A DNA stretch of 7,233 nt, taken from the NCBI GenBank assembly GCA_025774865.1, contig JALGZO010000652.1, positions 1-7,233 of the forward strand, read 5' to 3'. The stretch's first letter is position 1; the number at the start of each line of letters is the position of its first letter. This document shows positions 1-5,219 of the stretch, piece after piece. Origin of the DNA: a bacterium (lineage in GTDB: Bacteria > ARS69). The notes under the pieces were generated by a model. The model did no database searches, was not told the DNA's origin, and worked only from the letters and a program-made list of their open reading frames with translations. Made by a program: the position numbers and the translations under genes.

Positions 1-467
1 CCCGCCGTCAGGAGCTCGTTGAGGGTCTCGACGTCCGCGGTGACCCGCGACACGACGCGCCCCGCCGGATTTCGATCGAACCAGCCGAGGCCCATCTTCT
101 GAATGTGCCGGAAGAGCTCCGTACGAAGGTCCATCATGATGGTCTGGCCGGTGCGCGTCATGATGATGTGCTGGATGTAGTTCGTGACGAAGGAGAGAAC
201 GAGCACACCGATGAAGGCGAGGACGACCTTCCCGAGCAGGCTCTGGTCTCCGCCGCCGATGGCGTCGTCGATCGCGATCTTGGTGAGGTAGGGCCCCGCG
301 AGCTCGAGGGCGCCGGAGACGAACAGCAGCGCCATCGCGCTCAGCAGCGGCGTCCGGTACGGCCGTACGTAGCCGAGGAATCGTCGCGCCAACGCGAGAT
401 CGTGGGCGTGTCCGTCGCGCGGCCGGGTCTCTTCCGAAGTGCGAGCGCGGAAGCGGGTGCCTCTCAC
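1..467 (-). CDS. ABC exporter half-transporter, N-terminal part (runs off left edge)
   Basis: The first 155 codons are present and the 3' end is outside the window. The protein has a hydrophilic leader of about 25 residues, then a type-IV ABC exporter membrane domain: TM1 around residues 33-58 (ending GPYLTKIAIDDAI) and TM2 around 68-88. A coupling-helix region follows with DLRTELFRHIQ, WFDRNPAGR and SRVTADVETLNEL. The stretch FDRNPAGR...DVETLNELLTAG is typical of the MdlB/YheH-like partner of heterodimeric exporters. The start is a GTG whose last two bases are the first two of the preceding gene's TGA (4-base overlap GTGA), which implies translational coupling and near-equal expression of the two halves. 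The nucleotide-binding domain is not visible, so the ATPase motifs cannot be checked. Family assignment is firm; the transported substrate is unknown. Confidence 0.9.
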   Translation of the reverse strand, partial: MRGTRFRARTSEETRPRDGHAHDLALARRFLGYVRPYRTPLLSAMALLFVSGALELAGPYLTKIAIDDAIGGGDQSLLGKVVLAFIGVLVLSFVTNYIQHIIMTRTGQTIMMDLRTELFRHIQKMGLGWFDRNPAGRVVSRVTADVETLNELLTA

Positions 468-2200
468 GCCGCTTCTCCTTTCGACGGGCGACGTTGTTCG
501 AGCTCCTCCAGCAGGCGCTGACGGTGGACGAAGCGGGCGTACTCGCCGTCCGCGTCGACGAGTTCCCGGTGCGTGCCGGATTCCAGGATGCGTCCCTCGT
601 CGAGGTAAACGACGCGGTCGGCGCGACGAACGGTGCTGAGCCGGTGCGACACGAGCAGCACCGTCATGCCGTGGAACCGTTCGGCCAGTCCGGACAGCAC
701 GATCTCTTCCGTGCCGGTGTCCATGTTCGAGAAGGCGTCGTCGAGAACGAGAACGCGTGGTTGCCGCAGCAGGGCGCGCGCGAGGGTCGTGCGCTGTCGT
801 TGGCCACCCGAGAGCGTGACTCCGCGCTCGCCGACCATCGAGTCGAATCCGTCCGCGAACGCGTCGACCTCGACGGCGAGCGCCGCGAGCTCTGCGACGG
901 CGCGGATCTCCTGCTGCTCGGCGCCCGGTCGTCCCACTTCGAGGTTGCGCGCGATCGTCTCGGAAAAGAGGAATGCGTCCTGCGGAACGAAGCTCAGCTC
1001 GCGCCGGAGCACCGGTAGGTCCCAATCCTCGATGGGCACGCCGTCGACGAAGATCTTGCCCTCCGTCGGTGGCAGCAGTCGCGCCAGGAGCTTCAGCATG
1101 GTGCTCTTGCCGGAGCCGGTCGGTCCGACGAGCGCCGTGACCTGCCCCGGTTCGATCGTGAGATCGACACCGGCAAGGATCTCGCGCTCACCGTAGCGTA
1201 GCGCGACACTCTCGAACCGGATCTCGCCCGGACCTTCCGGAACGCGGCCGCCGTGATCGAGGGGCTCGGCGGGCTCCGCCATCAGGGCCCGGATCCGCTC
1301 CCACGAGGCCGCTCCCCGCTGAAACAGATTCAACGTCCAGCCGAGCGCCGCCATCGGCCACATGAGGAGCATCAGATATCCGGAGAAGGCGACGAAGTCA
1401 CCGAGCGAGATGGCGCCCGCCATCACCGAGAGTCCGCCGCGCCAAAGAACGAGAGCTACCGCGATCCCCGTGAACAGGAGCATGGCGGGGAGGAAGAGCC
1501 GCTGTACACGGGCGAGCGACATGTTGAGCTCGAGGTAGCTGTGGCAAGCGTCCTCGAAGAGGCGGATCTGCGTTCCTTCTTGCGCGAACGCCTTCACGAC
1601 CCGGATGCCCTCCAGATTCTCGCGGACGCGGGTGTTCAACGTCGCGAAGCCCTCCTGGACCCGTATGACGCGGTCGTGGATCCGCCGCATCACGATCACG
1701 ACCGCGATCGTCACGAGCGGGAGGGGCAGGAGCGCGACGAGGGTCAGCGACGGGGAAATACTGATCATGAGCCCGATGCAGAACGTGAGAATCAGCGCCG
1801 TGTTCGCCGTGTACATGAGCCCCGGTCCCAGGAACATGCGGACCGAGTTCAGATCGTTCGTGACGCGCGCCATGAGATCGCCCACGTCGAACTGCTGGAA
1901 GAACGGCAACGGCAGTCGTTGGAGGTGGCCATAGAGGGTTCGGCGCAGGTCGTACTCGACCCGGCGCGACACCCCGATGATCGTCTTGCGCATGACGTAG
2001 CGGAAGCAGCCGTCGAGGAGCGCGAGCAGGACGAGGGCGAGCGCGAACTGATGAATCGGACGGGGCGCGGCGTCGCCGCGAAGCGCGTCGATCGCAGCCT
2101 TCAGCACCCAGGGGGAGAGCGCGGAGAAGAGGTTGGTGAAGAGGATTCCGACGGCGCCGATGGCAAGCGTCCGGCGGTACGGACGAAGCCACGGAAGCAT
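464..2200 (-). CDS. ABC exporter half-transporter with degenerate catalytic site (MdlA/YheI-like)
   Basis: This 578-residue protein has the usual length of a fused membrane domain plus ATPase domain. Six hydrophobic helices lie at about 12-34, 50-70, 128-148, 150-171, 236-258 and 266-290. The ATPase domain follows with Walker A GPTGSGKST (359-367), Q-loop Q407, signature LSGGQ (463-467), Walker B VLVLDD (483-488) and H-loop H519. The residue after the Walker B Asp is Asp488, where the catalytic Glu normally sits. This is typical of the degenerate-site subunit of heterodimeric exporters such as TM287/288, BmrCD and MdlAB. The protein should act in the inner membrane with the product of the overlapping downstream gene, exporting a lipid, drug or envelope precursor; the substrate cannot be read from sequence. 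The ATG at 2200 is the only canonical in-frame start nearby, but it lacks a well-placed Shine-Dalgarno sequence and gives a short N-terminus (MLPWLRPYRR). Confidence 0.95.
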   Translation of the reverse strand: MLPWLRPYRRTLAIGAVGILFTNLFSALSPWVLKAAIDALRGDAAPRPIHQFALALVLLALLDGCFRYVMRKTIIGVSRRVEYDLRRTLYGHLQRLPLPFFQQFDVGDLMARVTNDLNSVRMFLGPGLMYTANTALILTFCIGLMISISPSLTLVALLPLPLVTIAVVIVMRRIHDRVIRVQEGFATLNTRVRENLEGIRVVKAFAQEGTQIRLFEDACHSYLELNMSLARVQRLFLPAMLLFTGIAVALVLWRGGLSVMAGAISLGDFVAFSGYLMLLMWPMAALGWTLNLFQRGAASWERIRALMAEPAEPLDHGGRVPEGPGEIRFESVALRYGEREILAGVDLTIEPGQVTALVGPTGSGKSTMLKLLARLLPPTEGKIFVDGVPIEDWDLPVLRRELSFVPQDAFLFSETIARNLEVGRPGAEQQEIRAVAELAALAVEVDAFADGFDSMVGERGVTLSGGQRQRTTLARALLRQPRVLVLDDAFSNMDTGTEEIVLSGLAERFHGMTVLLVSHRLSTVRRADRVVYLDEGRILESGTHRELVDADGEYARFVHRQRLLEELEQRRPSKGEAA

Positions 2201-2212
2201 CTGCGTAAGAGT

Positions 2213-2238
2213 CTGGATGGTCGCGCTCCTGGATGGTC
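2213..2238 (-). promoter_or_regulatory. Direct repeat around an AGGAG ribosome-binding site upstream of the ABC gene
   Basis: On the minus strand GACCATCCAG occurs twice with a 16-base period (2238-2229 and 2222-2213). AGGAG (2230-2226) lies at the end of the first copy. AGGAG is about 25 bases from the annotated ATG, too far for normal initiation, but only 7 bases from an in-frame ATC (2218-2216). Initiation at ATC would add six residues and give the N-terminus length more usual for this family. ATC starts are very rare, so this is a possibility, not a call. Confidence 0.4.
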
Positions 2239-2295
2239 CCGCCGACCGTACGGGAGGACGGGGCTCGAGGCAAACTCCGAGCGACGACCAGGAGA

Positions 2296-2829
2296 TCAGG
2301 TCAGCGCGCGAACACCGAGGCTGGCTAGCCGGTCAGCGGAGGATGAGGCTTTCCAAGAGACTCGAGAGTTCCCCCACGAGCGCAGCGACGAGGCACTGTC
2401 GGCCTGGGCGTGCGCCGACGGTCGGGGTCGGGCTCTCATCTGCGTGAGGGACCGGAGCGTCTCGTGGAAGTGGGACAAGCGCGACCCGGACCGGGGGCGC
2501 CGGCGATCGCGCGCGCGGCGGTTTTCCACGGGGAACTCGCGAGAGCGGCGCTCCGCCTCGCGCCGTTCGGGGCCGCCCCAGCCCCGGCCGGTGAGTGCCC
2601 TTCTCGGCGAGATCGCCTTCACGACGATTGCCACGACGGCCAAGAGTGGCGTGAGGAGCGCGAGCGCCCCGGCGGAGAGAAGAACGTCGACCTCGCGACG
2701 CAGGGAGTCATCGATCAATCCGGAAGCGGCACGGGGCCCGTGCGGATACCGAAATGACGGGTCGACCGACACGGACCGATGTCGACCGTCGGCGGGGATT
2801 CGAGATTTGTCCAGGGGTACTGAGCGCAT
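2296..2829 (-). CDS. Small basic membrane ORF with a phosphoglycosyl-transferase-like re-entrant helix, no catalytic domain
   Basis: This is a candidate 177-residue protein that I cannot assign with certainty. Residues 44-75 read RREVD, a hydrophobic stretch with a central Thr-Pro (60-61), then VVKAISP. That spacing matches the N-terminal membrane-re-entrant helix of monotopic sugar-phosphate transferases (PglC/WcaJ type, KRxxD...SPLL...xVKxxSPG). The catalytic domain is absent. An Arg-rich segment follows (88-111: PERREAERR, ENRRARDRRR) and then a low-complexity tail. Third-position G/C is high through the helix and Arg-rich part. In the tail another minus frame, closing at 2333, looks equally or more protein-like, so a frameshift near 2470-2520 is possible. 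ATG 2829 was chosen because it lies about 34 bases after the predicted start of the sigma-54-type promoter and has a weak GAG 8 bases upstream; a GTG further in is possible. It lies 95 bases ahead of the ABC genes in the same direction. It may be a truncated transferase (pseudogene), an orphan membrane anchor, or not a gene. Confidence 0.42.
   Translation of the reverse strand: MRSVPLDKSRIPADGRHRSVSVDPSFRYPHGPRAASGLIDDSLRREVDVLLSAGALALLTPLLAVVAIVVKAISPRRALTGRGWGGPERREAERRSREFPVENRRARDRRRPRSGSRLSHFHETLRSLTQMRARPRPSAHAQADSASSLRSWGNSRVSWKASSSADRLASLGVRALT
2729..2743. repeat. 15-base palindrome with 7-bp arms
   Basis: GCACGGG, one central base and CCCGTGC form a perfect dyad inside the 5' part of the small membrane ORF, downstream of the minus-strand sigma-54-type promoter. 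It could be an operator or chance in GC-rich DNA. No other copy was noticed in the window. Confidence 0.4.
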
Positions 2830-2873
2830 CAGCTGTTCTCGGGCGGCGGGGAACGGGCGCGTGAGGACGTTTT

Positions 2874-2889
2874 TGCAAGAGGGGGGCCA
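2874..2889 (-). promoter_or_regulatory. Sigma-54-type (-24/-12) promoter facing the small membrane ORF and ABC genes
   Basis: The minus strand reads TGGCCCCCCTCTTGCA. GG and GC are separated by exactly 10 bases, and 10 of the 12 defined positions of the sigma-54 consensus TGGCACG-N4-TTGCW match. The -12 GC is at 2876-2875, which predicts transcription starting near 2863, about 34 bases before the ATG at 2829. An NtrC-family activator is encoded in the same window. No strong palindromic activator site was found upstream of this element. Weaker than the 5150-5165 promoter, because the run of C could create a chance match. Confidence 0.55.
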
Positions 2890-3110
2890 GGTTCGGCGCG
2901 TTGATCGTTCGCGGAATTTCCTGCTGATGCTGGGGATTCCTTGGATGTTCTGAGACGTCGTCCGTGCTGGGCTCGAGATCGGGTTGCTCGCTGGGGGGAA
3001 TGGCCCCACGCGGCCTGGGGGTCTTTTCCCAACGCGTCCACCGCGACGGAGCGGTACATTGATCGGATGACGATGCACCAGAGCCCGATGCCGCGTCGCG
3101 GCTCCTCGGG
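2890..3110. other. Divergent intergenic region
   Basis: This is the regulatory gap between the leftward and rightward units. No convincing sigma-70 promoter for the rightward gene could be picked; TACATT near 3055 is a possible -10 with no matching -35. Inexact dyads are present, including GGAAT...ATTCC around 2911-2940 and CCCCA...TGGGG around 3004-3020. A perfect 13-base palindrome, GCCGCG-T-CGCGGC, lies at 3090-3102, ending 8 bases before the ATG at 3111 where a Shine-Dalgarno sequence would be expected. It might limit ribosome access or serve as an operator. Confidence 0.35.
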
Positions 3111-4082
3111 ATGAGCAAAGGAGTCGCAGCGGCTCTCCGTCTCGTGGTGGGTCTGGGAGCCCTGACCTTCCTCGTCATGCGGATGGAGCCGGGCCGGGCC
3201 TGGGCGGTGCTATCGTCGTCGGATCCGAAGTGGCTCCTCGTCGCCCTGGCCGCGCAGGTCGGGTCCAAGGCCTGCTGGATCCTGCGCTGGAGGACGCTTC
3301 TGGCGTCGACGGGTCATCGGCGCGGCCTGGGCGAGCTCTTGCGGCTCATCCTCCTGGGGCTCTTCTTCAACAACTTCCTGCCAACTTCGGTCGGGGGCGA
3401 CGTTGCCCGGGGGCTGGGTCTCGCTGCTCGCGGGGTGCCGCGAGCGACCGCCGCGGCTTCGGTGGTCGGAGACCGGTTGATCGGGCTGCTGGCGCTGGGG
3501 ATCATGGCGGTCGTCGGCGGAGTGATCGGCACGGTGTTATGGCCGGGCGAAGGACCGTGGATGACCGCCGGTGTCTTCGCGCTGGCCGTCGTCGGCTTGA
3601 TCGTCGGTCTCACGAGGCCGGAGGTTCTCGATCGTTTCGCGCGCTCCCGCTTCGTGCCCGACGTGGGAGGGCTGCCGGGGAAGGTCCAGAGAGTGCTATC
3701 GGGGGTCTCGTTCCTGGCCGCGCGCGGCCCGACCACCAGCCGGGCCCTGGTGTTCTCGCTGGGGCTGTCCGCCTGCTCGGCGGTTTACCACTGGTCCATC
3801 GGAAGGGCGGTCGGCATCTCGATGGGGCTCACGGCGTATTTCGTCATCGTCCCGGCGGTCATGATCGTCGCCGCGCTCCCCATCACGATGAATGGGCTCG
3901 GGATTCGCGAGCTCGGTTTCGTGGGGCTGCTCGGTGCCCAGGGGATCCCGAGCGAGACGGCGACGGTGTTCGCCCTGTTGGCGTTCGTCGGGACACTGGG
4001 GTTCGCAGTCGCGGGCGGGCTCCTCTTCGTGGCGGGCGTGCGATCGTCGACCCGTGACCGTGCCGGGGCCGAAGAGGTTTGA
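3111..4082 (+). CDS. LPG-synthase-TM / UPF0104 flippase-like membrane protein, copy 1
   Basis: This 323-residue polytopic inner-membrane protein has about eight hydrophobic segments. It carries the hallmarks of the lysylphosphatidylglycerol-synthase transmembrane family (UPF0104, YbhN-like, related to the MprF flippase domain): FFNNFLPTSVGGDVAR at 85-100, a DR pair at 121-122, and PITMNGLGIRELG at 257-269 near the C-terminus. There is no aminoacyl-transferase domain, so it is not a complete MprF. Stand-alone members are often found with lipid or cell-surface-glycan genes and are suspected to move lipid-linked substrates; the exact reaction here is unknown. The ATG at 3111 is the first possible start after an in-frame stop near 3060. 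It lacks a recognisable Shine-Dalgarno sequence and follows a palindrome (3090-3102). It is coupled to its paralogue by a 4-base overlap. Confidence 0.92.
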   Translation: MSKGVAAALRLVVGLGALTFLVMRMEPGRAWAVLSSSDPKWLLVALAAQVGSKACWILRWRTLLASTGHRRGLGELLRLILLGLFFNNFLPTSVGGDVARGLGLAARGVPRATAAASVVGDRLIGLLALGIMAVVGGVIGTVLWPGEGPWMTAGVFALAVVGLIVGLTRPEVLDRFARSRFVPDVGGLPGKVQRVLSGVSFLAARGPTTSRALVFSLGLSACSAVYHWSIGRAVGISMGLTAYFVIVPAVMIVAALPITMNGLGIRELGFVGLLGAQGIPSETATVFALLAFVGTLGFAVAGGLLFVAGVRSSTRDRAGAEEV

Positions 4083-5014
4083 CTCGGCGATCCCGGGGCG
4101 GGCTGGCGTGGAAGCTCGGCGTCAGCCTCCTGCTCGTGGGCATCCTGGGCTGGCGGTACGGTGGGGACGCGCGATTCCAGGCGACCCTGTCCGAGCTCGA
4201 TGCCGTTTCCTTCCTGCTGGCGACCGCGGTTCTGGCGGTGGGGCTTCTGCTGTCGGCGCTGCGATGGAAGATCCTGCTCGCAGCGGCGGGCGTCTCGTTG
4301 TCGTTGCGTCGGTCGATCCGCCTCTACTTCGTGGGCTACTTCTTCAACTTCTTCCTCCCGACGACGGTGGGCGGGGACGTCGCCCGCGCGATGGGCGTCG
4401 GTCGCGGCACGCCGTTGCCCGTGGTCGGAGGATCGATCCTGGTCGAGAGGTTTCTCGGGTTCGGATGCCTCCTCGTGATGGGCATCGTCGCGAGCTTCAC
4501 GGTCGAGTCGCTCTCCGTGGCGAGACGGGTCCTCGCGCTCGCCGCGGCCGCCTTCGCCGGGGGGTTGGCGGTAGTCCTCTTCGTGCCGTTACCCGAGGTC
4601 CGGGCCGAGGGCATCGTTGGCCGTGTTCTCGAAGGGCTGCGGAAGACCGCGATCGAAGTTCGCGCCTACGGCTTCCACGCACGTGCGCTCGGTTGGGGGG
4701 TCGTGCTCTCGGTCGGGTGGCAACTTGCGCTCGTCGTGGCGAACGCGACGCTGTCGCACGCGCTCGGCGGAGTTGCTCCGGTGCGAAGTCTTCTGGCGCT
4801 CGTGCCCGTCGTGCAAGCGATCACGATGATTCCGGTCAGCTTCGGAGGACTCGGGATCCGCGAAATGGGGTACGAGTTCTTCTTCCGGGCGTCGGGGTAC
4901 GACCCGGCCGGCGCGGTAGCGCTCGGCGTGGGGTTTCTCGGCGTGACCATCGCGCTCGCTCTGGCCGGCGGAGTCGCGTACCTCGTCCGGCCGATCCGGG
5001 ATGCGGACGAGTGA
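4079..5014 (+). CDS. LPG-synthase-TM / UPF0104 flippase-like membrane protein, copy 2
   Basis: This 311-residue paralogue of the preceding gene has the same topology and matching motifs: FFNFFLPTTVGGDVAR at 88-103, an ER pair at 123-124 (DR in copy 1), and PVSFGGLGIREMG at 252-264. The start is TTG at 4079-4081, overlapping the TGA of copy 1 (TTGA), the only sensible start given the N-terminal basic stretch MTRRSRGG followed by TM1. AAGAGG sits only one base upstream of TTG, too close for ideal initiation, so translation probably relies on re-initiation by ribosomes finishing copy 1. The two proteins have clearly diverged outside the motifs, so this is an old duplication or the assembly of two family members, possibly a heteromer or a pair with different substrates. 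The function is inferred from family only. Confidence 0.9.
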   Translation: MTRRSRGGLAWKLGVSLLLVGILGWRYGGDARFQATLSELDAVSFLLATAVLAVGLLLSALRWKILLAAAGVSLSLRRSIRLYFVGYFFNFFLPTTVGGDVARAMGVGRGTPLPVVGGSILVERFLGFGCLLVMGIVASFTVESLSVARRVLALAAAAFAGGLAVVLFVPLPEVRAEGIVGRVLEGLRKTAIEVRAYGFHARALGWGVVLSVGWQLALVVANATLSHALGGVAPVRSLLALVPVVQAITMIPVSFGGLGIREMGYEFFFRASGYDPAGAVALGVGFLGVTIALALAGGVAYLVRPIRDADE

Positions 5015-5019
5015 CGGCG

Positions 5020-5048
5020 CCGCGTTCATCCGCGATTTGAGAACGCGG
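5020..5048 (+). terminator. Hairpin after the flippase-like pair
   Basis: CCGCGTTC (5020-5027) and GAACGCGG (5041-5048) are perfect 8-bp complementary arms with a 13-base loop, starting six bases after the TGA of copy 2. No T-run follows, so it may be an intrinsic-like terminator, an RNA-stabilising stem or a protein site. Its position at the end of the operon favours a 3'-end role. Confidence 0.45.
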
Positions 5049-5061
5049 ACCGGCGCTCACC

Positions 5062-5076
5062 GTCGCAAAATGCGAC
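5062..5076. promoter_or_regulatory. Palindromic upstream activator site (candidate enhancer) for the sigma-54 promoter
   Basis: GTCGCA-AAA-TGCGAC is a perfect dyad with 6-bp arms and a 3-base A-rich centre. Its centre is about 107 bases before the predicted transcription start near 5176, within the usual range for NtrC-type enhancer sites. A further TCGCA half-site lies at 5082-5086. It is the best candidate for binding by the Fis-type HTH of the downstream activator (autoregulation); this is inferred from position and symmetry. Confidence 0.5.
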
Positions 5077-5149
5077 CTGGCTCGCAGAAAGAAGCGTGAC
5101 GGTCTTGCGTTCCCTGCGCGACGTTGGGACATCGACGATCAATCTTGGG

Positions 5150-5165
5150 TGGCACGGAATCTGCA
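5150..5165 (+). promoter_or_regulatory. Sigma-54 (-24/-12) promoter of the activator gene
   Basis: TGGCACGGAATCTGCA matches 11 of the 12 defined positions of the consensus TGGCACG-N4-TTGCW. GG (5151-5152) and GC (5163-5164) are exactly 10 bases apart. Transcription should start near 5176, leaving a leader of about 44 bases that contains the GGGGAG ribosome-binding site. A sigma-54 promoter directly before a sigma-54 activator suggests positive autoregulation. Confidence 0.8.
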
Positions 5166-5204
5166 ACTTCGGATGCTGTCGGCGGACGCCTCGCCGGCGG
5201 TGCC

Positions 5205-5210
5205 GGGGAG
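5205..5210 (+). promoter_or_regulatory. Ribosome-binding site fixing the activator start
   Basis: GGGGAG lies 9 bases before the ATG at 5220 and downstream of the predicted sigma-54 transcription start. It supports 5220 over the TTG at 5124, which lies upstream of the promoter. Confidence 0.75.
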
Positions 5211-5219
5211 ACGCCACCG

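Noticed and set aside
1398-2273. 291-codon minus-strand frame overlapping the ABC gene
   Set aside because: It is an out-of-frame shadow rich in Arg/Ala/Pro; the 464-2200 frame carries all ABC motifs.
1253-2953. 566-codon open frame on the plus strand
   Set aside because: It is antisense to the well-supported ABC gene and the gap beyond it, has highly charged Arg/Glu/His-rich composition, and shows no recognisable motif; long antisense frames are expected in GC-rich coding DNA.
3001-3015. TGGCCCCACGCGGCC as a plus-strand sigma-54 promoter for the flippase-like genes
   Set aside because: Ten bases after GG comes CC, not GC, and the TTGC half is absent.
2830-3078. Longer minus-strand start at 3078 for the small membrane ORF
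   Set aside because: The extra stretch is basic and Pro/Ser/Arg-rich with no protein-like pattern, and it would span the minus-strand sigma-54-type promoter.
3892-5040. 382-codon plus-strand frame across the two flippase-like genes
   Set aside because: Its composition is Arg/Gly-rich with no membrane segments, and the overlapping paralogues in the other frames have conserved motifs.
4336-5132. Several minus-strand frames opposite the second flippase-like gene
   Set aside because: These are antisense shadows with Arg/Pro/Thr-rich composition and no ribosome-binding sites or motifs.
5124-5219. Extended TTG start for the activator
   Set aside because: It would put the strong sigma-54 promoter (5150-5165) inside the coding sequence and add a non-homologous leader; ATG 5220 has GGGGAG and a typical receiver N-terminus.
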